A stretch of 64,000 nt of DNA from Protula sp. h YS-2021 (GCA_949752745.1 CATKHT010000063.1:1-64000), one strand, 5' to 3'; shown: positions 42,284 through 53,794, counted from the first letter of the stretch. Numbers and translations are program-made. Notes: generated from the sequence alone by a model not told the origin.

Positions 42284-42289
42284 TTTATT
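42284..42289 (-). terminator. Poly(A) signal of the zinc-finger gene, copy 1
   Basis: TTTATT on the plus strand (AATAAA on the minus strand), about 215 bases after the stop. Because the genes converge, the 3' ends of the two messages are expected to touch or overlap. Confidence 0.5.
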
Positions 42290-42504
42290 TTTCTCATACA
42301 ATACTTGAATATAATACATAATAATACAAAATTAACTATAATACCTAATATATGATATATGGTTTACGGGTCAATTAAAACCACGTCAGGAACCTTGCGA
42401 CTTTATATGTTGCAAAGCAAGACATATATTAATACACAACGCTTAAGCGAATAAAATATTACAACATTTATAAAGTCTTTATCATAAAGTTTAGTCAAAT
42501 AAGT

Positions 42505-43260
42505 CTATTTTTCTTCATCTGTTTCACTCTGCTCACTCTCCATGTCACTTTCTTCATCACTGCTGTCATACTCCTCTTCCTTATCTAGTAGCTCTTCAAA
42601 GAATGCATTGTTTTTCCTTATAGCCGCCTTTAGTGCTTTTGAATACTTGTAATGTTTTTCATCCGCAAAGTAATTAAAGTCCTTTAAAATCTTTTGATAA
42701 TGTTGACTTTCTTCTAGACGCTGGGTATATTTGAATAGTCTCATAAACAGTTGTTTAAGTCCATGTTTATAAATGGGTCGAAGGTCATAGCTTGCTATTT
42801 CACGCGGATCTTCAAGTCCTTGTTCTTCATATTCTGAAACCTTTTCTTGAAATTTGTCATCATAGGCATCGTAGACTTCTTGAACCATATCATACCAGAC
42901 AGACTCTATTTCTGACTCACTTTCAGAGTCTGTTTCTGACTCACTTTCAGAGTCTGTTTCTGACTCACTTTCAGAACTCCTGTCATCGGCATCCTCACCA
43001 CACTGCTCCATATGTTTGAGCAAAGCTTCTTCGCTGTTGTATAATGCACCACATTCTGCACAAGCATGTGCATTCTTTTCAGCCATGTTCACGCTTTCAC
43101 TTTCCATAGAAGACTCATCGAAAGTTTCCGTGAAAGGTAGTTTTACAGGGTTCTCCATATCCGATTCTTCATCCACTTCTGAAGTGTGAGCAACCTTTAA
43201 GTGTCTTTTAAGACTTTGTGGACAGTTGTAAGATTTTGAACAAATGTTGCATTGATACAT
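42505..43260 (-). CDS. C2H2 zinc-finger, Ser/Glu-rich protein, copy 1, 251 aa
   Basis: ATG at 43260, stop TAG. Finger 1 is C4-x2-C7-x12-H20-x4-H25 at the extreme N-terminus. A second, C2HC-type finger uses C67, C70, H83 and C87. Residues 95-120 repeat SESESETD, a likely casein-kinase-2-type acidic tract. Residues 122-235 form a helical domain with YDMVQEVYDAYDDKFQEKV, RPIYKHGLKQLFMRLFKY and KALKAAIRKNNAFFEELLD. The tail is again acidic. I do not recognise the helical domain by name. The gene sits 53 bases downstream of TATATAAA and next to an AACATGTT array, which is a natural candidate binding target. It is preserved, though diverged, in the 8.5-kb element, which suggests selection on the protein. 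Confidence 0.75.
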   Translation of the reverse strand: MYQCNICSKSYNCPQSLKRHLKVAHTSEVDEESDMENPVKLPFTETFDESSMESESVNMAEKNAHACAECGALYNSEEALLKHMEQCGEDADDRSSESESETDSESESETDSESESEIESVWYDMVQEVYDAYDDKFQEKVSEYEEQGLEDPREIASYDLRPIYKHGLKQLFMRLFKYTQRLEESQHYQKILKDFNYFADEKHYKYSKALKAAIRKNNAFFEELLDKEEEYDSSDEESDMESEQSETDEEK

Positions 43261-43313
43261 CCTTTCGGTTCAACCTACACTATTCAAATGATGAGAAAGT
43301 CTTTAAACATAGC

Positions 43314-43321
43314 TTTATATA
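43314..43321 (-). promoter_or_regulatory. TATATAAA box of the zinc-finger gene, copy 1
   Basis: About 53 bases before the ATG and immediately against the palindromic array. Identical placement in copy 2 (44739-44746), and TATATAAG at 56720-56727 in the 8.5-kb element. Confidence 0.65.
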
Positions 43322-43606
43322 CAACAACTTGTTGAACAACAACATGTTTAACATGTTGAACAACTTGTTGAACAACAACATGTTGAACATGTTGAACAAC
43401 ATGTTGAACATGTTGAACAACATGTTGAACATGTTGAACAACATGTTGAACATGTTGAACATGTTGAACATGTTGAACAACATGTTGAACATGTTGAACA
43501 ACATGTTGAACATGTTGAACATGTTGCACAACAACATGTTGAACATGTTGAACAACAACATGTTGAACATGTTGAACAACAACATGTTGAACATGTTGAA
43601 CAATTT
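43321..43606. repeat. AACATGTT palindromic array 2
   Basis: Inverted-repeat partner of array 1, with units TTGAACATG and TTGAACAACATG. Unit number differs from array 1. Confidence 0.92.
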
Positions 43607-44554
43607 TTTGAACTATACCACGACCTAATATCTTCCAAATATTATTCGAACACGTGTTTTGAATGGGCTTGCCATTCGAACACGTCTTTTAAATGGGCTT
43701 GCCATTCGAACACATGTTTGAATGGGCGCAGTTTTCCTACATAACTATCCACATTTTCACTTCCCATTTTCCAACAATCAACCCACCAACCAAGTGGTAG
43801 AATTGTTTGAAACGTGAAAAACTAAATTTGTTAAAGTTGGTCTAGAACCACCATTTCTGCACCACTATGACTTTAGAATATTTGAATAAGTACCATGGTA
43901 AAATGCTAAAACTTATTTTATATATCATATGTTGTCAAAACTACTTTTGCTGAAGTTTGCACCATTTTCCAACTACTATAACATAAAACATAACGTTGGA
44001 CTTAACGTAGGGAAAATCCCATTCCTTCTCAAATTATTGATCGTTCCCACGCTCTGAACGAGTGCACTCTGAAATTTATTGATTGGTTTCCCCACACTCT
44101 GAGACCTTTCATGTACTTATTCCTATGCTGTGTGTGCGTGTGGTTATTGTAATAAAACCATTGAAATATGACTAATTAAATATTAGCATAATAATAATAG
44201 TGAAAATAGACATAGAAATATGGCTATTATGTTAAAAAAAGTCACAGAGAGTCACATAATGTCATAGATTTCATAATGCCACAGTCACATGTTGTCACAT
44301 AATATCATAGAGTCATAAAAAACAAAAACTAAAAGTTTGTCCAAGTTTTTCCAAGCAGAACAAAAAGGTCTGCTTTTATACTACTTCGATGCAATCAAAA
44401 TATGGTGTGTAACTTGTTCAAACTCGTTAAAATTGCTGACTCAGCAGAATGTCTCACATGCAGTTGCAGAGCTGTACAGCAGAGACATCTAGCGGTCAAG
44501 CCAAAATGGTATTCATCCGCGAAATAACACAAGAAATAACTGAACAAAATGGTG

Positions 44555-44704
44555 AAATTTCCAGGTAAATCGGTCAAGTATAACGGTCAAGTATAACAAA
44601 AGTTATCCCAGTTTTAAGTTAAAATGGCTACATGCTATAAATATGCATACAGCCAGCTGCGCAACTAGCCTTTGATTACTTTATAACAAAAGTTTACATA
44701 AAAC
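44555..44704. repeat. 147-bp satellite, about one unit
   Basis: Single inverted unit at the right end of element copy 1. It breaks at 44705 straight into an AACATGTT stretch, so the left repeat of element copy 2 has lost its outer part. Confidence 0.75.
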
Positions 44705-44738
44705 TGAATTAAACATGTTGTTGTTCAACAAGTTGTTG

Positions 44739-44746
44739 TATATAAA
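44739..44746 (+). promoter_or_regulatory. TATATAAA box of the zinc-finger gene, copy 2
   Basis: Same position relative to the ATG (44800) as in copy 1. The 53 bases between box and start codon are identical by eye. Confidence 0.65.
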
Positions 44747-44799
44747 GCTATGTTTAAAGACTTTCTCATCATTTGAATAGTGTAGGTTGAACCGAAAGG

Positions 44800-45510
44800 A
44801 TGTATCAATGCAACATTTGTTCAAAATCTTACAACTGTCCACAAAGTCTTAAAAGACACTTAAAGGTTGTTCACACGTCAGAAGTGGATGAAGAATCGGA
44901 TATGGAGAACCCTGTAAAACTACCTTTCACGGAAACTTTCGATGAGTCTTCTATGGAAAGTGAAAGCGTTAACATGGCTGAAAAGAATGCACATGCTTGT
45001 GCAGAATGTGGTGCATTATACAACAGCGAAGAAGCTTTGCTCAAACATATGGAGCAGTGTGGTGAGGATGCCGATGACAGGAGTTCTGAAAGTGAGTCAG
45101 AAACAGACTCTGAAAGTGAGTCAGAAACAGACTCTGAAAGTGAGTCAGAAATAGACTCTGTCTGGTATGATATGGTTCAAGAAGTCTACGATGCCTATGA
45201 TGACAAATTTCAAGAAAAAGTTTCAGAATATGAAGAACAAGGACTTGAAGATCCGCGTGAAATAGCAAGCTATGACCTTCGACCCATTTATAAACATGGA
45301 CTTAAACAACTGTTTATGAGACTATTCAAATATACCCAGCGTCTAGAAGAAAGCCAACATTATCAAAAGATTTTAAAGGACTTTAATTACTTTGTGGATG
45401 AAAAACATTACAAGTATTCAAAAGCACTAAAGGCGGCTATAAGGAAAAACAATGCATTCTTTGAAGAGCTACTAGATAAGGAAGAGGAGTATGACAGCAG
45501 TGATGAATAA
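44800..45510 (+). CDS. C2H2 zinc-finger, Ser/Glu-rich protein, copy 2, 236 aa, C-terminally cut
   Basis: Near-identical to copy 1 up to DSSDE, then a stop. Copy 1 reads GATGAAGAAAGTGACATGG; here it is GATGAATAAGGGACATGG, a one-base loss plus substitutions that remove the last 15 acidic residues. Both fingers, the Ser/Glu repeat and the helical domain are intact, so the product may still work. Other changes include Ala to Val in finger 1 and Ala to Val before DEKHYKY. Confidence 0.68.
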   Translation: MYQCNICSKSYNCPQSLKRHLKVVHTSEVDEESDMENPVKLPFTETFDESSMESESVNMAEKNAHACAECGALYNSEEALLKHMEQCGEDADDRSSESESETDSESESETDSESESEIDSVWYDMVQEVYDAYDDKFQEKVSEYEEQGLEDPREIASYDLRPIYKHGLKQLFMRLFKYTQRLEESQHYQKILKDFNYFVDEKHYKYSKALKAAIRKNNAFFEELLDKEEEYDSSDE

Positions 45511-46091
45511 GGGACATGGAGAGTGAGCAGAGTGAAACAGATGAAGAAAAATAGACTTATATGACTAAACTTTATGATAAAGACTTTATAAATGTTGTAA
45601 TATTTTATTCGCTTAAGCGTTGTGTATTAATATATGTCTTGCTTTGCAACATATAAAGTCGCAAGGTTCCTGACGTGGTTTTAATTGACCCGTAAACCAT
45701 ATATCATATATTAGGTATTATAGTTAATTTTGTATTATTATGTATTATATTCAAGTATTGTATGAGAAAAATAAAAAGTTGAAAAGCATCATATGTGTTT
45801 TTATTGAATATCGCAAATATGTACAATTATGATACAAACAAAACTATTTCAAATACATATTATGTTAATACATGTGCAGATTCACAAAAACTTCACATTA
45901 ACATACATCATGTTAATTTCATAGCCTACATATGAAGACAATTTTATTTGAACTACATATCAAATGTGTATATCCATATGAATAAAAGCTAAGTTTCAAG
46001 TTCTTTTCCAATCTTCTACACTGAGGGTGATGAAATCATAGCATTCACTAAGCTCGTCATGCAGTGAAAATGTATACAGTCATCTCGCTGT

Positions 46092-46658
46092 CTACTCAAC
46101 AATCTTCTGACAGTCACTGCATTTATACAAATCCATTTGCTGAAGCATGAGATCCACTGACGTCATTTGCTTCTTCAGCATGTGCCAATCGTTCAATGAC
46201 AACAAAATTCCCTTCTTGGTAGGATGTAACCTCCCAGATGTATGATCCGTAATATATTCACGAATGTTAACCATCACTTTCTGTTGATATTTCCCCAATT
46301 TAATATATATTTCTCCATTAATAGGTATCATAACCGGTAAATCGTCTACACCCATCTTCTTCATGGTGGTAGCAGCTTTACACTCTGGTTCTCGCTTCAT
46401 TTTAGGCTCTGTCTTAATTTTTCGCTTTTTACACGGCGGCGTCATAGCTGGTAACTCATCTCTTTTTCTCTTTCTAAGATGTGGTCGCTTTTGACGCTGC
46501 TGACATGACTTCGCCTTAGACTTTACCATGGGCATTGCCTTAGACTTTGCTGTAGGTATTGTCTCAGGCTTTACCATAAAATTTTCTGCAGGCATTGTCT
46601 CAGACTTTTCTACAGGCATTGTCATAGATGGTAGTTGTTGCTCGCTCACTCCAGACAT
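46092..46658 (-). CDS. PC4/Sub1-domain basic protein, copy 2, 188 aa
   Basis: Start ATG at 46658 (MSGVSEQQLPSMT). It differs from copy 1 only at Ile to Met near residue 12 and Val to Met near residue 22. The basic region and PC4 domain are identical. It is convergent with zinc-finger copy 2. Confidence 0.76.
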   Translation of the reverse strand: MSGVSEQQLPSMTMPVEKSETMPAENFMVKPETIPTAKSKAMPMVKSKAKSCQQRQKRPHLRKRKRDELPAMTPPCKKRKIKTEPKMKREPECKAATTMKKMGVDDLPVMIPINGEIYIKLGKYQQKVMVNIREYITDHTSGRLHPTKKGILLSLNDWHMLKKQMTSVDLMLQQMDLYKCSDCQKIVE

Positions 46659-46880
46659 TTTCACACTTCAGTATCTTGATACAGAATGTGTGTTAGGTCT
46701 GAGGGCGGCTGCCTTTTATACTTTATAGTGAGTTGACTTAATATGTTTAGAAATAACTTTACCACGTTTGCCTTTGTGGCCAGTTGTAAGATTTTGAACA
46801 AATATTGCATTGATAATCCTTTCGGTTCAACCTACACTATTCAAATGATGAGAAAGTCTTTAAACATAGCTTTATATACA

Positions 46881-47096
46881 ACAACTTGTTGAACAACAAC
46901 ATGTTTAACATGTTGAACAACTTGTTGAACAACAACATGTTGAACATGTTGAACAACATGTTGAACATGTTGAACAACATGTTGAACATGTTGAACATGT
47001 TGAACAACAACATGTTGAACATGTTGAACATGTTGAACATGTTGAACAACAACATGTTTAACATGTTGAACATGTTGAACAATTTGTTGAACAATA
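46881..47096. repeat. AACATGTT palindromic array 3
   Basis: Same design as arrays 1-2 with a different unit order. The relic zinc-finger start beside it has lost its ATG context (TTGATAATCC instead of TTGATACATCC on the plus strand). Confidence 0.9.
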
Positions 47097-48029
47097 CCAC
47101 GACCTAATATCTTCCAAAAATTGTCCGAACACGTGTTTTGAATGGGCTTGCCATTCGAACACGTCTTTTAAATGGGCTTGCCATTCGAACACATGTTTGA
47201 ATGGGCGCAGTTTTCCTACATAACTATCCACATTTTCACTTCCCATTTTCCAACAATCAACCCACCAACCAAGTGGTAGAATTGTTGAAACGTGAAAAAC
47301 TAAATTTGTTAAAGTTGGTCTAGAACCACCATTTCTGCACCACTATGACTTTAGAATATTTGAATAAGTACCATGGTAAAATGCTAAAACTTATTTTATA
47401 TATCATATGTTGTCAAAAACTACATTTGCTGAAGTTTGCACCATTTTCCAACTACTATAACATAAAACATAACATTGGACTTAACGTAGGGAAAATCCCA
47501 TTCCTTCTCAAATTATTGATCGTTCCCACGCTCTGAACGAGTGCACTCTAAAATTTATTGATTGGTTTCCCCACACTCTGAGACCTTTTCATGTACTTAT
47601 TCCTATGCTGTGTGTGCGTGTGGTTATTGTAATAAAACCATTGAAATATGACTAATTAAATATTAGCATAATAATAATAGTGAAAATAGACATAGAAATA
47701 TGGCTATTATGTTTAAAAAAGTCACAGAGAGTCACATAATGTCATAGATTACATAATGTCACAGTCACATGTTGTCACATAATGTCATAGAGTCATAAAA
47801 AACAAAAACTAAAAGTTTGTCCAAGGTTTTCCAAGCAGAACAAAAAGGTCTGCTTTTATACTACTTCGATGCAATCAAAATATGGTGTGTAACTTGTTCA
47901 AACTCGTTAAATTGCTGACTCAGCAGAATGTCTCACATGCAGTTGCAGAGCTGTACAGCAGAGACATCTAGCGGTCAAGCCAAAATGGTATTCATCCGCG
48001 AAATAACACAAGAAATAACTGAACAAAAT

Positions 48030-48218
48030 GGTGAAATTTTCATGTAAATCGGTCAAGTATAACAAAAGTTATCCCAGTTTTAAGTTAAAATGGCTACATG
48101 CTATAAATATGCATACAGCCAGCTGTGCAAATAGCCCATGACTATGTCAAAACTAGATAGAAAACTGAATCAAACAGCGAAATTTCCAGGTTTTTCGGTC
48201 AAGTATAACAAAAGTTAT
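48030..48218. repeat. 147-bp satellite, about 1.3 units
   Basis: Follows the right repeat of copy 2 and ends in a G-run (48219-48231) that abuts the next array. Confidence 0.75.
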
Positions 48219-48231
48219 GGGGGGTGGGGGG

Positions 48232-48340
48232 TTCAACATGTTGTTGTTCAACATGTTCAACATGTTGTTCAACATGTTCAACATGTTGTTCAACATGTTC
48301 AACATGTTCAACATGTTGTTCAACATGTTCAACATGTTGA
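48232..48340. repeat. AACATGTT palindromic array 4
   Basis: Short array joined directly to the interior of the zinc-finger coding sequence, so the intervening promoter and first 200 or so codons are deleted. Confidence 0.9.
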
Positions 48341-48452
48341 TGAAAAACATTACAAGTATTCAAAAGCACTAAAGGCGGCTATAAGGAAAAACAATGCATT
48401 CTTTGAAGAGCTACTAGATAAGGAAGAGGAGTATGACAGCAGTGATGAATAA
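48341..48452 (+). pseudogene. Zinc-finger gene remnant, copy 3 (last 36 codons)
   Basis: Starts at DEKHYKYSKALKAAIRKNN and ends at the same premature stop as copy 2, so copies 2 and 3 share ancestry after that mutation. No fingers remain. Confidence 0.8.
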
Positions 48453-49033
48453 GGGACATGGAGAGTGAGCAGAGTGAAACAGATGAAGAAAAATAGACTT
48501 ATTTGACTAAACTTTATGATAAAGACTTTATAAATGTTGTAATATTTTATTCGCTTAAGCGTTGTGTATTAATATATGTCTTGCTTTGCAACATATAAAG
48601 TCGCAAGGTTCCTGACGTGGTTTTAATTGACCCGTAAACCATATATCATATATTAGGTATTATAGTTAATTTTGTATTATTATGTATTATATTCAAGTAT
48701 TGTATGAGAAAAATTAAAAGTTGAAAAGCATCATATGTGTTTTTATTGAATATCGCAAATATGTACAATTATGATACAAACAAAACTATTTCAAATACAT
48801 ATTATGTTAATACATGTGCAGATTCACAAAACCTTCACATTAACATACATCATGTTAATTTCATAGCCTACATATGAAGACAATTTTATTTGAACTACAT
48901 ATCAAATGTATATATCCATATGAGTAAAAGCTAAGTTTCAAGTTCTTGTCCAATCTTCTACACTGAGGGTGATGAAATCATAGCATTCACTAAGCTCGTC
49001 ATGCAGTGAAAATGTATACAGTCATCTCGCTGT

Positions 49034-49600
49034 CTACTCAACAATCTTCTGACAGTCACTGCATTTATACAAATCCATTTGCTGAAGCATGAGATCCACT
49101 GACGTCATTTGCTTCTTCAGCATGTGCCAATCGTTCAATGACAACAAAATTCCCTTCTTGGTAGGATGTAACCTCCCAGATGTATGATCCGTAATATATT
49201 CACGAATGTTAACCATCACTTTCTGTTGATATTTCCCCAATTTAATATATATTTCTCCATTAATAGGTATCATAACCGGTAAATCGTCTACACCCATCTT
49301 CTTCATGGTGGTAGCAGCTTTACACTCTGGTTCTCGCTTCATTTTAGGCTCTGTCTTAATTTTTCGCTTTTTACACGGCGGCGTCATAGCTGGTAACTCA
49401 TCTCTTTTTCTCTTTCTAAGATGTGGTCGCTTTTGACGCTGCTGACATGACTTCGCCTTAGACTTTACCATGGGCATTGCCTTAGACTTTGCTGTAGGTA
49501 TTGTCTCAGGCTTTACCATAAAATTTTCTGCAGGCATTGTCTCAGACTTTTCTACAGGCATTGTAATAGATGGTAGTTGTTGATCGCTCACTCCAGACAT
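49034..49600 (-). CDS. PC4/Sub1-domain basic protein, copy 3, 188 aa
   Basis: Start ATG at 49600 (MSGVSDQQ). Differs from copy 1 at Glu to Asp (residue 6) and Val to Met (residue 22). All domain residues are preserved. Although its zinc-finger partner is destroyed, this gene and its TATAAAAG promoter are intact. Confidence 0.76.
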   Translation of the reverse strand: MSGVSDQQLPSITMPVEKSETMPAENFMVKPETIPTAKSKAMPMVKSKAKSCQQRQKRPHLRKRKRDELPAMTPPCKKRKIKTEPKMKREPECKAATTMKKMGVDDLPVMIPINGEIYIKLGKYQQKVMVNIREYITDHTSGRLHPTKKGILLSLNDWHMLKKQMTSVDLMLQQMDLYKCSDCQKIVE

Positions 49601-49822
49601 GTTCACACTTCAGTATCTTGATACAGAATGTGTGTTAGGTCTGAGGGCGGCTGCCTTTTATACTTTATAGTGAGTTGACTTAATATGTTTAGAAATAACT
49701 TTACCACGTTTGCCCTTGTGGCCAGTTGTAAGATTTTGAACAAACGTTGCATTGATGCATCCTTTCGGTTCAACCTACACTATTCAAATGATGAGAAAGT
49801 CTTTAAACATAGCTTTATATAC

Positions 49823-50077
49823 AACAACTTGTTGAACAACAACAACATGTTTAACATGTTGAACAACTTGTTGAACAACAACATGTTGAACAACATGTTG
49901 AACATGTTGAACAACATGTTGAACATGTTGAACAACATGTTGAACATGTTGAACAACATGTTGAACATGTTGAACAACATGTTGAACATGTTGAACATGT
50001 TGAACAACAACATGTTGAACATGTTGAACAACAACATGTTGAACATGTTGAACATGTTGAACAATTTGTTGAACAGT
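49823..50077. repeat. AACATGTT palindromic array 5
   Basis: Array in the right repeat of copy 3, again with its own unit order. Confidence 0.92.
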
Positions 50078-51019
50078 ACCACGACCTAATATCTTCCAAA
50101 AATTATTCGAACACGTGTTTTGAATGGGCTTGCCATTCGAACACGTCTTTTAAATGGGCTTGCCATTCGAACACATGTTTGAATGGGCGCAGTTTTCCTA
50201 CATAACTATCCACATTTTCACTTCCCATTTTCCAACAATCAACCCACCAACCAAGTGGTAGAATTGTTTGAAACGTGAAAAACTAAATTTGTTAAAGTTG
50301 GTCTAGAACCACCATTTCTGCAACACTATGACTTTAGAATATTTGAAAAAGTACCATGGTAAAATGCTAAAACTTATTTTATATATCATATGTTGTCAAA
50401 AACTACATTTGCTGAAGTTTGCACCATTTTCCAACTACTATAACATAAAACATAACATTGGACTTAAAGTAGGGAAAATCCCATTCCTTCTCAAATTATT
50501 GATCGTTCCCACGCTCTGAACGAGTGCACTCTGAAATTTATTGATTGGTTTCCCCACACTCTGAGACCTTTCATGTACTTATTCCTATGCTGTGTGTGCG
50601 TGTGGTTATTGTAATAAAACCATTGAAATATGACTAATTAAATATTAGCATAATAATAATAGTGAAAATAGACATAGAAATATGGCTATTATGTTTAAAA
50701 AAGTCACAGAGAGTCACATAATGTCATAGATTACATAATGTCACAGTCACATGTTGTCACATAATGTCATAGAGTCATAAAAAAAAAAAACTAAAAGTTT
50801 GTCCAAGTTTTTCCAAGCAGAACAAAAAGGTCTGCTTTTATACTACTTCGATGCAATCAAAATATGGTGTGTAACTTGTTCAAACTCGTTAAAATTGCTG
50901 ACTCAGCAGAATGTCTCACATGCAGTTGCAGAGCTGTACAGCAGAGACATCTAGCGGTCAAGCCAAAATGGTATTCATCCGCGAAATAACACAAGAAATA
51001 ACTGAACAAAATGGTGAAA

Positions 51020-51512
51020 TTTTCATGTAAATCGGTCAAGTATAACAAAAGTTATCCCAGTTTTAAGTTAAAATGGCTACATGCTATAAATATGCATACA
51101 GCCAGCTGTGCAAATAGCCCATGACTATGTCAAAACTAGATAGAAAACTGAATCAAACAGCGGAATTTCCAGGTAATTCGGTCAAGTATAACAAAAGTTA
51201 TCCCAGTTTTAAGTTAAAATGGCTACATGCTATAAATATGCATACAGCCAGCTGTGCAAATAGCCCATGACTATGTCAAAACTAGATAGAAAACTGAATC
51301 AAACAGCGAAATTTCCAGGTAATTCGGTCAAGTATAACAAAAGTTATCCCAGTTTTAAGTTAAAATGGCTACATGCTATAAATATGCATACAGCCAGCTG
51401 CGCAACTAGCCTATGATTACTTTATAATAAAAGTTTACATAAAACTGAATCAAACAGTGAAATTTTGATACAAATCGGTCAACTATAACGAAAGTTATCG
51501 CAATTTTAAGTA
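51020..51512. repeat. 147-bp satellite, about 3 units
   Basis: Inverted counterpart of 39505-40010, followed by G-runs to 51660. Confidence 0.85.
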
Positions 51513-51660
51513 AGAGGGGGGGGGGGGGTGTCCTCAAAACCGAAGTTGTTCAGAATCGTCTGAAACATATAACTATGCTGAAATCGCAAAATTTTCTTAG
51601 CCCGGGGGGGGGTAGGGGGTGGGGGGTAGGGGGGTAGGGGGGTAGGGGGGTAGGGGGGCT

Positions 51661-52420
<760 letters not shown>

Positions 52421-52504
52421 GGTACATGCAGTGTGGTGTTAGAATAAATAGTACAAAAAAGACTTGCCTCACTGCTAGTAGTTACGTGCTCAATTAAGAG
52501 GACT

Positions 52505-52510
52505 TGTAGC
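52505..52510. other. Target-site duplication TGTAGC, left
   Basis: Flanks the 8.5-kb insertion; its partner is at 60996-61001. Confirmed against the empty site at 38682-38687. Confidence 0.92.
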
Positions 52511-52549
52511 AGTAGTATGATAATGACAGTTCTGCTGCAGTCAATCATC

Positions 52550-53040
52550 GTGACGTCATCAATCACGTGATCAATTAAGCCAATTAAGTCAATTAAGTCA
52601 ATTAAGGTAATTAAGCCTGCTGCCACCTGTCAATCATTGTGACGTCATAATGACGTCATACTGTCTGGAAATGACGTCATCATGTCTTGAGCGGAGTTTT
52701 GGGTCACTTTGTGACGTCATACTGTCTGGAAGTGACGTCATAGCGTCTGGAGCGGAAGTGCTGTCTGGACCGGAAGTGCTGTCTGGACCGGAAGTGCTGT
52801 CTGGACCGGAAGTATTGTCTGGAGCGGAAGTGCTGTCTGGATTGACGTCATGATAAGCGTTAGGATAGGCGCGACCATCCATGACGTTATAATGAGGCCA
52901 TAATGAGGTCATAATGAGGTCATAATGATTTGTATGAGAGTTTTCGCGCAGTCGATGATCGTCGAAGTCAATGAAGTCAAACACGTCATAGGCGTAACCA
53001 AAGCGTAACCAGGGTGATAATGACGTCATCAGTCACGTGA
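52550..53040. repeat. TGACGTCA cluster with ACCGGAAGTG units
   Basis: About ten TGACGTCA palindromes (the CRE/ATF consensus) and five 18-bp units CTGTCTGGACCGGAAGTG. Mirror at 60370-60970. Transcription-factor binding is not shown, only motif identity. Confidence 0.8.
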
Positions 53041-53154
53041 CCAATGAAAAGCCAATGAAATTAAAGAAGACAATGAAGCCCCGCCCACTTTCTGTCTATC
53101 ATACTGTCTGGACCGGAAGTGACGTCATAGGCGTGGTCATGGTAACGAATTGAA

Positions 53155-53672
53155 ACTTTGTAAACAAAAGTGAACTTTGTAAAAAAAAACTGTGTAAACA
53201 AACTTTGTAAACAAAATTTGTAAATAAACTTTATAAACAAAATTTATAAACAAACTTTATAAACAAAATTTGTAAACAAACTTTATAAACAAAATTTGTA
53301 AACAACATTTATAAACAACATTTGTAAACAAACTTTGGTTATTTACATAATTGAAACTCATAGAAACTTGGTAGACAAACTTTGTAAACAAACTTTATAA
53401 ACAAAATTTGTAAACAAACTTTATAAACAAAATTTGTAAACAAAATTTGTAAACAACATTTGTAAACAACATTTGTAAACAAACTTTGGTTATTTACATA
53501 ATTGAAACTCATTGAAACTTTGTAAACAAACTTTGTAAACAAACTTTGTAAACACAATTTGTAAACAAACTTTATAAACAAACTTTGTAAACAAAATTTG
53601 TAAACCAACTTTGGTTATTTGCATAATTGAAACTCATTGAAACTTTGTAAACAAACTTAGTAAACAAACTTT
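53155..53672. repeat. TTTGTAAACAAAC array
   Basis: Roughly forty units of 11-13 bases, most containing GTAAACA, the forkhead core. Longer phrases (GGTTATTTACATAATTGAAA) punctuate it three times, giving a higher-order unit of about 170 bases. Mirror at 59825-60355. Confidence 0.88.
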
Positions 53673-53711
53673 TTTTTTTTTTTTTTTTTTCATTTCCCAC
53701 ACTCACTCTCT

Positions 53712-53794
53712 CCACACACACACACCACGACTGGGCGTTTTAAGCCGCATAGGTATTTCAACCTTCTGATGGCAACTTTTTCCCCACACTCTCT

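Larger units (their letters stand above)
39417..44705. mobile_element. PC4/C2H2 long-inverted-repeat element, copy 1
   Basis: Two inverted repeats of about 1.4-1.9 kb (39417-41283 and 43247-44705) flank a convergent gene pair. Each repeat runs inward: degenerate leader, 147-bp satellite, GACATTATGTGAC-rich and unique segments, three ACGTGTTCGAATGGCAAGCC units, an AACATGTT array, TATATAAA, and the first codons of the zinc-finger gene. The left gene is PC4-like (plus), the right gene is C2H2 (minus). The outer ends are masked by C-runs, so no target duplication could be read. I do not recognise it as a named element. Confidence 0.72.
44706..48060. mobile_element. PC4/C2H2 element, copy 2 (inverted)
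   Basis: Begins at a residual AACATGTT stretch (44713-44738) and TATATAAA, then zinc-finger gene (plus), PC4-like gene (minus), array, and a full right inverted repeat to about 48060. Gene order is the mirror of copy 1. The left inverted repeat is deleted except for its innermost part. Confidence 0.7.
48061..51601. mobile_element. PC4/C2H2 element, copy 3 (inverted, 5' deleted)
   Basis: Mirror of the left part of copy 1. It holds a truncated zinc-finger tail (plus), an intact PC4-like gene (minus), an array, and a complete right inverted repeat with three satellite units. Its position in the right arm of the palindrome corresponds to that of copy 1 in the left arm. Confidence 0.7.

Noticed and set aside
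40924..43638. Long frames of repeated Asn/Met/Leu, Cys/Ser/Thr or Gln/His/Val over the AACATGTT arrays
   Set aside because: They are readings of a 9/12-base palindromic repeat, open in several frames on both strands, and shift with unit number between copies. No support as genes.
53339..53608. Repeated CLQSLFTKFVYK frame (also 59887-60156)
   Set aside because: Translation of the TTTGTAAACAAAC array; no start context or domain.
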